A model generated the notes under the pieces. That model made no database searches. It had not been told where the DNA came from and saw only the letters and a program-made list of their open reading frames with translations. Below are positions 33,881-43,694 of a DNA stretch of 64,000 nucleotides, in pieces. Every line of letters starts with the position of its first letter. Position 1 is the first letter of the stretch. The stretch comes from an uncultured Eubacterium sp. (GTDB lineage Bacteria > Bacillota > Clostridia > Lachnospirales > Lachnospiraceae): the NCBI GenBank assembly GCA_945946665.1, contig CAMEWO010000004.1, forward strand, positions 62,001-126,000, written 5' to 3'. Made by a program: the position numbers and the translations under genes.

Positions 33881-36277
33881 TTGAAAAATATAGAAGTTTT
33901 GGCACCGGCAGGTTCTCTTGAGATATGCAAGGCAGTTATAAGAGCAGGAGCTGACGCTGTATATCTGGGTGGAGATATGTTCGGGGCAAGGGCATATGCA
34001 GGAAATCTTAACAGGGAGGAAATGTTAGAGGCACTGGATTATGCTCATTTAAGAGATGCAAAGATATATCTTACTGTTAATACACTCCTTAAAGAAGATG
34101 AGATTAATGAAAAACTCATTGATTTTATAAAACCATATTATGAGGCAGGACTTGATGCTGTAATAGTACAGGATTTAGGCGTGTTTAATGTGATAAGAAG
34201 TTATTTTCCAGACCTTAACATTCATGCCAGTACACAGATGACAGTTACTGGTTCTAATGGAGCGAGAATTTTTAAAGACATGGGAGCTTCCAGAATTGTG
34301 ACTGCAAGAGAACTGACTTCTTCCGAAATCAGGCAGATTCATGATAATGTAGATATTGAGATAGAAGCTTTTGTTCATGGCGCTCTTTGTTATTGTTATT
34401 CCGGACAGTGTCTTTTAAGCAGCATGAATGGCAATAGGAGTGGAAACAGGGGCAGATGTGCACAGAGCTGCCGTATGATGTATGATGTGTATAACAGGGA
34501 AAGACAGGTCAATAAAATAGGGGAATGTTATCCTATAAGTCCTAAAGATATGTGCGCCCTGTACGTTCTGCCAGATGTTATTGATGCAGGTGTGTATTCA
34601 TTGAAGATTGAAGGAAGAATGAAGAATGTCACATATGCTGCTGGCGTTACCGATATTTACAGAAAGTATGTTGATATGTATCTGGAAAGGGGAAGGTCTG
34701 GATATGAGGTAGACAGGCAGGATATTGAGAATCTTATGGATATATATAACCGTGGTGGCTTTACTGATGGTTATTTTACCGGTAAAAAGGGAAGAGACAT
34801 GATGTGGGTGGAAAGACCTAATCACATGGGAACAAAGGCACTTCAGGTTATAAGTAATGTTAATGGTAAAGTGACATTTAAGGCATTAAGAGATATATAC
34901 CCACAGGATGTATTTGAGATTGACAGTGATAATTCATTCTCAAGTGGTGGAAGATACAGAAGTGGTGATACATTCATTGTTAATCTTCCAAGAAAATATC
35001 CTCTTTCTAAGAACAGAGTATTATTCAGGACAAGAAATAACAATATTACCAGATATGTTGCACAAGAATTCGCTGATAATAACAAAAACGGTTGTAAACC
35101 TGTTGATATGAAATTATATGTTTCACCGGGGGAACCCCTGAAGCTTAGTGTTAAAGCATTAGGAATGGAGACTGTAGTTACCGGCCCTGTGGTGGATGTG
35201 GCTGAAAATGCTGCTGCAAAAGAAAGAGATGTAATAGAAAGATTGAAAAAGCTGGGAAACACAGATTTTGTTTCTGGGAAAATTGAAGTAGTCATTAACG
35301 GAAATTGTTTTTTACCTGTAGCATGGATTAATGACATAAGAAGACAGGGAATTGACAATGTTAAATCAATGATACTTGACAGCAGCAAAAGAACCTTTAA
35401 ACATACAGAAGATATATCTGTTAAGTCAGAAGAAGCTGGAATTCGTACAGATTTAGAAAAAAATCAGGAATTAAAGGAATCAGTTCTGGTGTCATGTGAA
35501 AGCCAGCTTGTGGAAATTACAGATATATATCAGGAAACAAGAAAGATTTCAGATATATATGTAGAAAGAGAAGTGCTTACAGATAAAGGACTGGACTTAA
35601 TTAATAAATTGAAAGAATCGGGAGTAAATGTACTGCTGGCGCTGCCTCATATCATTACACAGAATGACATTATGAAATGCAGTTTACTTATTAATAAGGC
35701 AGTCCAGGCGGGTATTACTTCTTTTCTTGTAAGAAATCTTGAACAAATAGGTCTATTGGGAAGTATTCTGCCTGGGGCGGAAATTGTTACAGATGCCAAT
35801 CTTTACTGTTGGAATTCAAAAGCTTTCCAGATGCTTAAAACTATTATTGGAAAATGTGGCTTGAAGCTTTTAAAGGTAACATATCCATATGAGCTTACGG
35901 TTAATGAAATTAACAAGATATATACAGATTGTGATATGGAACTTGTAAGGAGTACATATATTCCTGTAATGGTTTCAAAACAGTGTGTCAGGAAAACATA
36001 TGGCTTGTGTGATGGCGCCGGTAGTGTTACAGTGCTTAAAGACAGGAACAGAGGCAGAAGTTATAACGTGTTAAGCAAATGTGATTACTGTTACAGTCTT
36101 ATGCTAAACTCACAAAAGCTGGATGTTCCATATGATAGCAGTATTATTGGGGATATTTCACCTGATTACTTACGTACAGAATATAATTTCCCAAAAGAGT
36201 CGGTTCAAAATATTGACAGTAAGCCTGATTCAAGCGGAAAAGAATACATGGCTCATCTTGTCACAGGGGTAGAATAA
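33881..36277 (+). CDS. U32 family peptidase-like protein with DUF3656-type extension
   Basis: A 798-residue member of the U32 family. The N-terminal barrel has LAPAGSLEICKAVIRAGADAV and the signature FVHGALCYCYSGQC near residue 165, then NRGRCAQSC, which carries cluster-type cysteines. A DUF3656-like middle region follows at ~370-500, and then a further ~250 residues with another partial U32-like half ending in a Cys-rich segment (VSKQCVRKTYGLC, KCDYCYS). U32 proteins such as RlhA and TrhP are now known to be prephenate-dependent RNA hydroxylases; whether this one acts on rRNA or tRNA is open. The start is TTG 33881, set by GGAGGA at 33871-33876. Confidence 0.85.
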   Translation: MKNIEVLAPAGSLEICKAVIRAGADAVYLGGDMFGARAYAGNLNREEMLEALDYAHLRDAKIYLTVNTLLKEDEINEKLIDFIKPYYEAGLDAVIVQDLGVFNVIRSYFPDLNIHASTQMTVTGSNGARIFKDMGASRIVTARELTSSEIRQIHDNVDIEIEAFVHGALCYCYSGQCLLSSMNGNRSGNRGRCAQSCRMMYDVYNRERQVNKIGECYPISPKDMCALYVLPDVIDAGVYSLKIEGRMKNVTYAAGVTDIYRKYVDMYLERGRSGYEVDRQDIENLMDIYNRGGFTDGYFTGKKGRDMMWVERPNHMGTKALQVISNVNGKVTFKALRDIYPQDVFEIDSDNSFSSGGRYRSGDTFIVNLPRKYPLSKNRVLFRTRNNNITRYVAQEFADNNKNGCKPVDMKLYVSPGEPLKLSVKALGMETVVTGPVVDVAENAAAKERDVIERLKKLGNTDFVSGKIEVVINGNCFLPVAWINDIRRQGIDNVKSMILDSSKRTFKHTEDISVKSEEAGIRTDLEKNQELKESVLVSCESQLVEITDIYQETRKISDIYVEREVLTDKGLDLINKLKESGVNVLLALPHIITQNDIMKCSLLINKAVQAGITSFLVRNLEQIGLLGSILPGAEIVTDANLYCWNSKAFQMLKTIIGKCGLKLLKVTYPYELTVNEINKIYTDCDMELVRSTYIPVMVSKQCVRKTYGLCDGAGSVTVLKDRNRGRSYNVLSKCDYCYSLMLNSQKLDVPYDSSIIGDISPDYLRTEYNFPKESVQNIDSKPDSSGKEYMAHLVTGVE

Positions 36278-37626
36278 TGCGTATAGTTTTACTTGAATTG
36301 TCGAAATACGGATTTGCTTTTCTTATTATGTTTTACACAGCAGTTTCTTATTATGGAGCTGCATGTAAGAATGAATCAAGGAAAAGAGTTACATATGTAT
36401 TACAGAATGTCTTTATGTTCTCAATACATATTCTGGGGTATTTCATATTGTATATTAATAACAATGAGGATATTAATTATCTGATATTGTATTTTGCACA
36501 GTTGATTTATCTGTTTATGGTAGTCACTGTTTTTGATATTCTGTATCCTAAGGCATCAAGGCTTTTGATTAATAATATGTGTATGCTTATGACAATAGGC
36601 TTTATTATGAATGCCCGGCTTGATTACAACAAATGCCTGAAACAGTTTATTATTGCCTGTGCATCAACAATTATATGTTTCTTTATTCCATGGCTTATTA
36701 AGAAGGTAAAAAGTTTCAGGAATATGGGCTGGGTATATTGTGCAGTTGGTCTGGCTCTGTTAATCGGAGTGCTTTTTTCAAACCGTGTATATGGTGCTAA
36801 TCTTGTTCTTAGTGTTGGACCGGTTTCTGTACAGCCAGGGGAATTTGTTAAAATACTGTTCGTTATGTTTGTGGCATCAATGTTTAACAAATCAGTTAAT
36901 TTCAAACAGGTGGCAATAACTACTGCCATGGCTGCGATTCATGTAATAGTACTTGTATTATCTAAGGATCTTGGAGCTGCACTTATATTCTTTGTTGTAT
37001 ATGTATGTATGCTGTATGTGGCTACAAGGCGCCTTGATTATATGATTGCGGGGCTTGGAGCTGGAGCTGTGGCTTCTGTTGCAGCTTACAATATTTTTGG
37101 ACATATCAGGCAGAGAGTCACTATATGGAAGAATCCATGGGCTACAATTGATTCAAGTGGTTACCAGATATGTCAGTCCATGTTTTCCATAGGAATGGGA
37201 TCCTGGTTTGGCTTTGGATTGTGTCAGGGTATGCCGGAAAAAATACCTGTTGTTGAAAAGGATTTTATATTCTCTGCAATAGTTGAGGAATTTGGCGTTA
37301 TATTTGCGGTATGCCTTATTATGATATGTCTTAATAATCTGATATTAATGATGAACATTGCTTCAAGATGCAAAACTGTTTTTTACAGGCTTGTTGCAGT
37401 TGGTTTGGGTGTGACATATGGATTTCAGGTTTTCCTTACCATAGGAGGAGCAATGAAGATGATACCTATGACAGGTGTCACACTGCCTTTTGTAAGTTAC
37501 GGCGGAAGCTCTATGTTAAGCTCACTGGTTATATTTGCTATAATCAACGGAATGTATAATATGAGACAGGACGAGGTTGGCGTTAATGAAAAAACAGGAA
37601 AAGCAAAAAAAGAAAAAGGAAAGTGA
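36277..37626 (+). CDS. FtsW/RodA/SpoVE family peptidoglycan glycosyltransferase
   Basis: A 449-residue SEDS membrane protein with about ten helices. Family landmarks are VSVQPGEFVKILFVMFVASM, the conserved acidic site in LSKDLGAALIFF, IWKNPWATIDSSGYQICQS, and the C-terminal TGVTLPFVSYGGSSML. SEDS proteins polymerise lipid II into glycan strands together with a class B PBP. Its start overlaps the U32 stop (TAATG), and the next gene, a class B PBP, starts inside its 3' end, giving a tightly coupled pair. Whether it serves elongation, division or sporulation cannot be decided from sequence alone. Confidence 0.92.
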   Translation: MRIVLLELSKYGFAFLIMFYTAVSYYGAACKNESRKRVTYVLQNVFMFSIHILGYFILYINNNEDINYLILYFAQLIYLFMVVTVFDILYPKASRLLINNMCMLMTIGFIMNARLDYNKCLKQFIIACASTIICFFIPWLIKKVKSFRNMGWVYCAVGLALLIGVLFSNRVYGANLVLSVGPVSVQPGEFVKILFVMFVASMFNKSVNFKQVAITTAMAAIHVIVLVLSKDLGAALIFFVVYVCMLYVATRRLDYMIAGLGAGAVASVAAYNIFGHIRQRVTIWKNPWATIDSSGYQICQSMFSIGMGSWFGFGLCQGMPEKIPVVEKDFIFSAIVEEFGVIFAVCLIMICLNNLILMMNIASRCKTVFYRLVAVGLGVTYGFQVFLTIGGAMKMIPMTGVTLPFVSYGGSSMLSSLVIFAIINGMYNMRQDEVGVNEKTGKAKKEKGK

Positions 37627-39046
37627 TATTCTGTGGAATAAAAAGAAGGGCTTAAGAAATTACGAAACTAATGTTATTTCATTTTTATTTATGGCACTTT
37701 TTCTTGCCATGGCCTTTTATCTTGTTTATTTTACAGTTTATAAATCTAATTCTGTGGTGAATAATTCCTACAATAAAAGAATTGACACTTTATCAAGTAA
37801 AGTGGTAAGAGGATGTATTCTTGCTTCAGATGGTACTGTTCTGGCGGAAACTAAAACAGATGAATCAGGAAAGGAGTACAGATATTATCCATTAGGGAAA
37901 ATGTATTGCCATGTTGTAGGACTGAAATTATCAAAAAGCGGAGTTGAAGGTCAGGAAAATTATGAATTATTATCTACTAATGGGAATATAATAGAAGAGT
38001 TGACTAATGAATTAAAGGGCAAGAAATCTGCAGGTAATGATGTAGTTCTGACAATTGATTCAAAACTTCAGAAAGCAGCATATGATGCCCTTGGAAATAA
38101 CAAAGGTGCTGTTGTAGCCATGGATCCTTCAACAGGTAAGATACTGGCTATGGTTTCCAAACCAGATTATGATCCTAATTATGCAGATGAATATTATAAT
38201 TCATGGCTTGAATATGAAAGTAGTGATTCTGTACTGTTGAACAGAGCAGTTAATGGACTTTATGCACCTGGTTCAACATTTAAAGTTATGACTGCACTGG
38301 AATATATAAGAGACTATGAGGATTATGAAGATTTTGTATATGATTGTTCTGGCAGCGCATATGTAAGTGGAGGAACAACAATTCCGTGTTCTGATGAAAA
38401 TGCACATGGAGAGGAAGATTTATCTGATGCTTTTGCCAATTCATGCAATTCATTTTTTTCTACCATTGGCTTTGAATTGAAGCTTAATAAATTCAGACAG
38501 CTTTGTGAGACATTTTATTTCAACAGGAATCTGAATATTGGTATGGATGCATCTGTAAGCAGTTTTCAGCTTGATGAGAGCTCAGGCATCAGTGAAATTC
38601 AGGAAACATGCATAGGACAAGGAAAAACCATGATTAGTCCTATACACAATCTGATGATTATCTCATCAATTGCCAATGGTGGCGTTATGATGAACCCATA
38701 TGTTGTTATGCAGGTGCAGACTGCATCAGGAAAAGTGCTCAGAGTTAATATGCCTGTACAGAAAGCCCAGGTGTGTTCAGAAGAGGAGGCGGAATATATT
38801 GGCTCTCTATGCAGAAAAGTTGTCACTGATGGTACAGGTGGGGCTTTCCGGTGGACAGCCTATGAAGCAGCAGGAAAGACAGGAACAGCCCAGTATGACA
38901 GCAGTGGACTTGCACATTCATGGTTTATCGGGTACGCTCCATACGATAACCCAGAAATTGCCATCAGTGTTGTTCTTGAAGGCGGATACTCAGGACAGTC
39001 GGCACAGTATGTTGCCAAAGCTGTGTTAGATGCCTATTTTAACTGA
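37586..39046 (+). CDS. Class B penicillin-binding protein (transpeptidase)
   Basis: A 486-residue transpeptidase. A Lys-rich cytoplasmic tail and one membrane helix (residues ~30-55) are followed by a short dimerisation domain (VVRGCILASDGTVLAET) and the transpeptidase domain with STFK near residue 229 (catalytic Ser), SCN near 286 and KTGTA near 430. It cross-links peptidoglycan. At 486 residues it is a short form, like actinobacterial PbpA that pairs with RodA. The ATG at 37586 lies inside the SEDS gene, a 41-base overlap, with GAGG upstream. The TTG at 37577 is less likely. Confidence 0.93.
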   Translation: MKKQEKQKKKKESDILWNKKKGLRNYETNVISFLFMALFLAMAFYLVYFTVYKSNSVVNNSYNKRIDTLSSKVVRGCILASDGTVLAETKTDESGKEYRYYPLGKMYCHVVGLKLSKSGVEGQENYELLSTNGNIIEELTNELKGKKSAGNDVVLTIDSKLQKAAYDALGNNKGAVVAMDPSTGKILAMVSKPDYDPNYADEYYNSWLEYESSDSVLLNRAVNGLYAPGSTFKVMTALEYIRDYEDYEDFVYDCSGSAYVSGGTTIPCSDENAHGEEDLSDAFANSCNSFFSTIGFELKLNKFRQLCETFYFNRNLNIGMDASVSSFQLDESSGISEIQETCIGQGKTMISPIHNLMIISSIANGGVMMNPYVVMQVQTASGKVLRVNMPVQKAQVCSEEEAEYIGSLCRKVVTDGTGGAFRWTAYEAAGKTGTAQYDSSGLAHSWFIGYAPYDNPEIAISVVLEGGYSGQSAQYVAKAVLDAYFN

Positions 39047-39065
39047 CACTGAGGGGAATTAGTTG

Positions 39066-39095
39066 TTGCCAATGTTTGATTGTTTGGTGTATAAT
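39066..39095 (+). promoter_or_regulatory. Possible promoter for the NUDIX / transglycosylase genes
   Basis: TTGCCA at 39066-39071 and TATAAT at 39090-39095 with an 18-base spacer, in the 90-base gap after the PBP gene. Confidence 0.5.
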
Positions 39096-39136
39096 TACCT
39101 TAAAGAGGTCACACCTGATATGCAGGAGGAATTGCA

Positions 39137-39571
39137 ATGATAGAGGCAACAAGCTGTGGTGGTGTGGTAATTTATCGGGGCAAGATTCTTGTATTGTACA
39201 AGCGATACAAGAATAAGTATGAAGGATGGGTTCTTCCCAAGGGAACAGTAGAGATGGGGGAGACTCACGAAGAGACAGCCATTAGAGAAGTTAAGGAAGA
39301 AAGTGGAGCAGATGCTGTTATCAGAAGATATGTAGGTACTACTCATTATAATTTCTCAACATCAAGGGAGATAGTTAATAAGGAAGTATTATGGTATCTG
39401 ATGTCCTCCGAGAGTTATTATAGCAAACCACAGAGAGAAGAATATTTTGAAGATTCGGGTTACTATAAGTATAATGAGGCTTTTCATCTGTTAAGATTTC
39501 CTAACGAGAAACAGATACTTGAAAAGGCTTATGCTGAGTATGAACTGATGAGAAGAAACGGAGAATGGTGA
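39137..39571 (+). CDS. NUDIX hydrolase
   Basis: A 144-residue NUDIX protein. The Nudix box runs from GTVEMGETHEE to REVKEESGA, with all the Glu metal ligands in place. LPKG precedes it and VLYKRYKNKYEGW sits at the N-terminus, as in diadenosine polyphosphate or (d)NTP hydrolases. The substrate cannot be told from sequence. CAGGAGGA precedes the ATG, and the transglycosylase gene starts three bases after its stop. Confidence 0.9.
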   Translation: MIEATSCGGVVIYRGKILVLYKRYKNKYEGWVLPKGTVEMGETHEETAIREVKEESGADAVIRRYVGTTHYNFSTSREIVNKEVLWYLMSSESYYSKPQREEYFEDSGYYKYNEAFHLLRFPNEKQILEKAYAEYELMRRNGEW

Positions 39572-39574
39572 TAA

Positions 39575-40492
39575 ATGGTTGATGGAATTACTTCATTAGA
39601 TGGCAGTGTTTATCTTGTTGAAAGCAATACATCAGGTGATTCATCATCTGTAACTGCAGCATCCTTTGATGAGGTTTATTCTGCTGTAGCATCAGATGAG
39701 GATCTTGATTACATATTTCAGGATGTAGCCAGGGAGTATGGACTTAATGTTTCCTTTCTCAAAGCGGTAGCTCAGGCAGAGTCGGGACTTGATAAGAACG
39801 CTGTATCAAGTGGAGGTGCTCTTGGGATTATGCAGCTTATGCCTGCTACATGTGATAGCTATGGTGTTACAGATCCTTTTGATGCAAGACAGAATATAAC
39901 AGGAGGGGCTAAGGTGCTTTCCTGGCTTATGGAGGAGTACAATGGGGATGCCACTCTTGCGCTTGCTGCATATAATGCTGGTTATGGCAATGTGAACAGA
40001 TATGGCGGCGTACCACCATTTAATGAGACCTGGAATTTTATTAATAAGATTAATAGTTTACTGGGTGGAGTTCTTGATGGTGATTCTTCAACTATTGAAG
40101 GAGCATCTGCAACATTCTTCGGAGAAGTGGAAGCAGAGCAGAGTCTGGATGAGACGGTTAGTGGAGGACAATCTGTTGTTTATGCGGATGAAGAATCAAA
40201 TCAGGTAGTTCTGCTTGATGGCAACCAGTATCAGACAGAGATTTTTGATGGTAACCAGTATCTTGTCAAGGAACAGGATAGCGTTGTTGATGAGTTAAGC
40301 CGTGAGCAGCAGAGCGGTGAGGACGAATTAATGACAGAGGAGGAGTATAATTATTTTAAGAATGCATTCATGCAGGCACTTAACAGCATGTCTTCTGACG
40401 TAATAAAGCAAGATGATAATTCATCTTCGGAATCTGTGCTGGCTAAGAATCTGTATGAGGAGTATTCTGGTAGTTATAATAGATTTATTTAA
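39575..40492 (+). CDS. Lytic transglycosylase (SLT domain) without signal peptide
   Basis: A 305-residue protein with a goose-lysozyme-like SLT domain at about residues 45-165: the catalytic Glu in AQAESGLD (~67), GGALGIMQLMPAT (~85) and AAYNAGYGNV (~131). It should cut peptidoglycan glycan strands to anhydromuropeptides. No signal peptide or membrane helix is visible at the N-terminus, which is odd for such an enzyme. The C-terminal ~140 residues are acidic and low-complexity with a short repeat (LDGNQYQTEI / FDGNQYLVKE). The ribosome site CGGAG lies at the end of the NUDIX gene. Confidence 0.88.
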   Translation: MVDGITSLDGSVYLVESNTSGDSSSVTAASFDEVYSAVASDEDLDYIFQDVAREYGLNVSFLKAVAQAESGLDKNAVSSGGALGIMQLMPATCDSYGVTDPFDARQNITGGAKVLSWLMEEYNGDATLALAAYNAGYGNVNRYGGVPPFNETWNFINKINSLLGGVLDGDSSTIEGASATFFGEVEAEQSLDETVSGGQSVVYADEESNQVVLLDGNQYQTEIFDGNQYLVKEQDSVVDELSREQQSGEDELMTEEEYNYFKNAFMQALNSMSSDVIKQDDNSSSESVLAKNLYEEYSGSYNRFI

Positions 40493-40522
40493 AATAAAAT
40501 ATTAAGAGATTGAGGTAGTGCT

Positions 40523-40837
40523 ATGAAAGAAAGAATTAAAGTGTATCTGTATAATAAGACAATTAAAGAGATTGACATGTCAGATTTTTCTTATCTTTCT
40601 GAAGATATCTTTTCAGAGAGAGGAGATATTATCAAGGTTATTCTTCCGGAAGGTGTGGAGGTAATTGGAGATAATGCCTTTGAGAATTGTACTAACCTTG
40701 AAGAGGTTATCTGCCCTAAGAGTCTTAAGAAAATTGGTGCTGAAGCATTTGCGGATTGTATCAAGCTGCATAAGGTTGAATTTGGTCCGGATGTTATGGT
40801 TGATGCAAGTGCTTTTAAGGGATGCTATAACATATAG
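40523..40837 (+). CDS. Short BspA-type leucine-rich repeat protein
   Basis: A 104-residue protein with two or three LRR_5 (BspA-like) repeats: VILPEGVEVIGDNAFENCTNL, with the following copies LKKIGAEAFADCIKLHKVEF and VDASAFKGCYNI. No signal peptide is visible. Such repeats are abundant in Lachnospiraceae surface proteins, but this short form looks cytoplasmic. Function is unknown. GAGGTAG precedes the ATG, and a strong terminator follows. Confidence 0.75.
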   Translation: MKERIKVYLYNKTIKEIDMSDFSYLSEDIFSERGDIIKVILPEGVEVIGDNAFENCTNLEEVICPKSLKKIGAEAFADCIKLHKVEFGPDVMVDASAFKGCYNI

Positions 40838-40868
40838 CTTGGTTAATAGTATTATTTCCAGTGTTTAT

Positions 40869-40902
40869 AAGGGATGGTCGTGTGACCATCCCTTTATTTT
40901 TC
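40869..40902 (+). terminator. Intrinsic terminator after the LRR gene
   Basis: AAGGGATGGTC (40869-40879) pairs perfectly with GACCATCCCTT (40884-40894) around loop GTGT, followed by TATTTTTC. Confidence 0.9.
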
Positions 40903-40931
40903 TTGACAAATGTGAGCGGTTAATATACGAT
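40903..40931 (+). promoter_or_regulatory. SigA-type promoter for lysA
   Basis: TTGACA at 40903-40908 and TACGAT at 40926-40931 with a 17-base spacer. The -35 box begins immediately after the preceding terminator. Confidence 0.65.
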
Positions 40932-40990
40932 TTTATTCAGAAAAGTTTGAGACTTATACTTACTTACACCATGAGAAAGGAAGTAAAAAT

Positions 40991-42268
40991 ATGGCAGAGA
41001 AGAAGACATTTGTAACATTAGGACAGTTACAGGAAATTGATAAGAAGTTTCCTACACCTTATCATCTTTATGATGAGAAGGGTATAAGAGAGAATGCAAA
41101 GAGGCTGTATGAGGCATTTTCGTGGAATAAAGGGTTTAAAGAGTTTTTTGCTGTTAAGGCAACTCCTAATCCTTATATTCTTGATATTCTTCATGAAATG
41201 GGATGTGGAACAGATTGTTCATCAATGACAGAGCTTATGATGAGCAAGGCATGTGATTTTAAGGCAGGAGAGATTATGTTCTCTTCTAATGATACACCTG
41301 CAGAGGAGTTTAAGTATGCCAACGAAATTAATGCAATTATTAATCTTGATGATATTACACATATAGAGTATCTTGAGAATGCTCTTGATGGCAAATTGCC
41401 TGATACAATCTGCTGCAGATATAATCCAGGTGGAGTATTTAAACTTGGCACATCAATTATGGACAACCCTGGGGATGCTAAGTATGGAATGACTCATGAA
41501 CAGATACTGGAGGCTTACAGAATTCTTAAATCAAAGGGTGTTAAGCATTTTGGAATCCATTCTTTCCTTGCGAGCAATACTGTTTCTAATGAATATTATC
41601 CTACACTTGCCAAGATTCTTTTTGAACTTGCTGTTGAAGTCAAGGAAAAGGTGGGAATTGATATTGAATTTATTAATCTTTCAGGTGGTGTAGGAATTGA
41701 TTACAGACCAGATCAGCCAAAGAACGATATTGCTGTGATAGGAGAGGGTGTTCGAAAGGTTTATGATGAAGTACTAACTCCTGCAGGTCTTGGTAATATT
41801 GCAATATACACAGAGCTGGGAAGATATATGCTGGCACCATATGGGTGTCTTGTTACCAAGGCTATTCATGAAAAACATACTCACAAGGAGTATATTGGCG
41901 TGGATGCATGTGCAGCAAATCTTATGAGACCGGCTATTTATGGAGCATATCATCATATTACTGTGGCAGGAAAGGAAAATTCTCCTTGTGACCATGTATA
42001 TGATGTGGTAGGTTCTCTTTGCGAGAATTGTGATAAGTTTGCAATAGACAGAGAACTTCCTGAAATAAATAAGGGTGATTTTCTTATTATTCATGACACA
42101 GGAGCTCATGGATTCTCAATGGGCTATAACTATAACGGACGTCTTCGTTCAGCAGAACTTCTGCTTAAAGAGGATGGCAGTGTCCAGATGATTAGAAGAG
42201 CAGAGACACCAAAGGATTATTTTGCTACGTTTGATTACACAGATTTTTATAAAAAGTTAGATTTATAG
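40991..42268 (+). CDS. lysA: Diaminopimelate decarboxylase
   Basis: A 425-residue fold-III PLP enzyme: the PLP lysine in EFFAVKATPNP near residue 54, GCGTDCSSMTELMMS, the Gly-rich LSGGVGIDYRP, ELGRYMLAPYG, and the second active-site segment GSLCENCDKFA. It converts meso-diaminopimelate to lysine. Some family members use other substrates such as carboxynorspermidine, but the motif set and length fit lysA. AAAGGA precedes the ATG. The following gene of unknown function lies 39 bases downstream, with no terminator between them. Confidence 0.9.
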   Translation: MAEKKTFVTLGQLQEIDKKFPTPYHLYDEKGIRENAKRLYEAFSWNKGFKEFFAVKATPNPYILDILHEMGCGTDCSSMTELMMSKACDFKAGEIMFSSNDTPAEEFKYANEINAIINLDDITHIEYLENALDGKLPDTICCRYNPGGVFKLGTSIMDNPGDAKYGMTHEQILEAYRILKSKGVKHFGIHSFLASNTVSNEYYPTLAKILFELAVEVKEKVGIDIEFINLSGGVGIDYRPDQPKNDIAVIGEGVRKVYDEVLTPAGLGNIAIYTELGRYMLAPYGCLVTKAIHEKHTHKEYIGVDACAANLMRPAIYGAYHHITVAGKENSPCDHVYDVVGSLCENCDKFAIDRELPEINKGDFLIIHDTGAHGFSMGYNYNGRLRSAELLLKEDGSVQMIRRAETPKDYFATFDYTDFYKKLDL

Positions 42269-42307
42269 TTTTGATTGTGACATATTAGATTTAAAGGGTT
42301 AGTTGAT

Positions 42308-43693
42308 ATGAAGGATTTAAACAGCATTGCCTCTGATTTATCAAGAGGCAGGGATTTTAACAATAATCTTGATAAGTACATCAGAGGAATGTCTTCAATG
42401 TATAATGGTCTTGCATACATTAAACTGTCTATGAATTATTATACAGTTTATGATATGAACAAAGAACAAGGAAGTAATGAAGATCAGCTTTATAGTGCAA
42501 TGTACAGTGAGTTTAATGATGTTGTAAGAAGGCTTCTTGATAAATCACTGTCAGTTTCGGACATTGAGCAGTTCAGGCAGAAAATTATCAGTACCATGGA
42601 TGTAGTTATTGCCTTTATTGACAGATTAAGGATTTATGAGCATATCCTAAACAGAGTTGAATACAGGTTTAAGGATTCAGATTTTGATTCTTCATATTAC
42701 AACACATATTTAACTAATGATTTGATGCATTATATTTTATCAGATAAGGATAATGTAGTAATTAACGGAAAGATTGCTAATATTATTGGACAGCTTCCTG
42801 TCAGAATTTCAAGAGAGACATTCTTTGAACACATCAGGGATGCATTTTCACTTTACCATGGTGCCCAGAAGGGAACTATTGATGATTTCGGTTATTCTCT
42901 CAGGACTACAGCAATGCTGTGTGAGCCGGATAACTTTAAGTGTCTTATTCCTGATATGACAGATATAATCGACCAGCTTTCTGCTGCGGATTATTCTTCC
43001 CTGGATAAGCACGAGTACGAAAAGCTGTATGGTCTGTTAAAGACCGGTGCTGAAAGAATGAATAACTGTGCCGATTATTATGTTCTTCTTGCATCAATGG
43101 TAAATGATATATATTCTATTGTACTGAGCAATGAATACAGTCTTGGTGATAATTCTGAGACTGAGCTGGCACAGGAGATTATATCAAAGATAAATCAGGC
43201 AGAACTTAATGAAGGTGTTGTTTCAGAAGAGATTCTTGATAAATTTGTTTTATTTGAAGGAAAACAGGAAAGAATATTAGGGATTATTTCTCAATGTGAC
43301 TATTGCATTCATGAACTTCCTGACAGTTTTCCTGAACAGATACAGGAATCAGGTAATGCACAAGGCGTAGAAAGTCTCAATATAATCACTAAACTGCAAT
43401 CGGGAAGTGATTTTGTACAGCTTCATGGAGATAAGGATTACAGCACTGTTCCTGATGATTCATATGCTGATGGAGTGTGCGATGAGATAATAACTGAATT
43501 GTCAGATATGTTTGGACATGTTTCAATCCAGGTTAGAAGGGCAGTTATGGCAACATTGTTGTCCCAGCTGCCGGTATTCTTTAACAATACGGAAGAGATA
43601 CAGAGCTATATTAACGTGGCATTAATGCAATGCTCTGACAAAGCGGAGCAGAAGGCTACAGTGGAAATTCTTAAGTCAATTATGGAAGGCTGA
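42308..43693 (+). CDS. Unknown 461-residue helical protein
   Basis: I do not recognise this protein. It is 461 residues, predicted to be soluble and mostly helical, rich in Asp, Ser and Tyr, with no signal peptide, membrane helix or nucleotide motif. The N-terminus (DLSRGRDFNNNLDKYIRGMSS) and the C-terminal third (FGHVSIQVRRAVMATLLSQ) look like structured cores. AAAGGG precedes the ATG. The next gene begins one base after its stop, and a DUF2953 and a GerW-like gene follow, so a role in the same envelope or spore process is suggested by position only. Confidence 0.75.
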   Translation: MKDLNSIASDLSRGRDFNNNLDKYIRGMSSMYNGLAYIKLSMNYYTVYDMNKEQGSNEDQLYSAMYSEFNDVVRRLLDKSLSVSDIEQFRQKIISTMDVVIAFIDRLRIYEHILNRVEYRFKDSDFDSSYYNTYLTNDLMHYILSDKDNVVINGKIANIIGQLPVRISRETFFEHIRDAFSLYHGAQKGTIDDFGYSLRTTAMLCEPDNFKCLIPDMTDIIDQLSAADYSSLDKHEYEKLYGLLKTGAERMNNCADYYVLLASMVNDIYSIVLSNEYSLGDNSETELAQEIISKINQAELNEGVVSEEILDKFVLFEGKQERILGIISQCDYCIHELPDSFPEQIQESGNAQGVESLNIITKLQSGSDFVQLHGDKDYSTVPDDSYADGVCDEIITELSDMFGHVSIQVRRAVMATLLSQLPVFFNNTEEIQSYINVALMQCSDKAEQKATVEILKSIMEG

Positions 43694-43694
43694 T

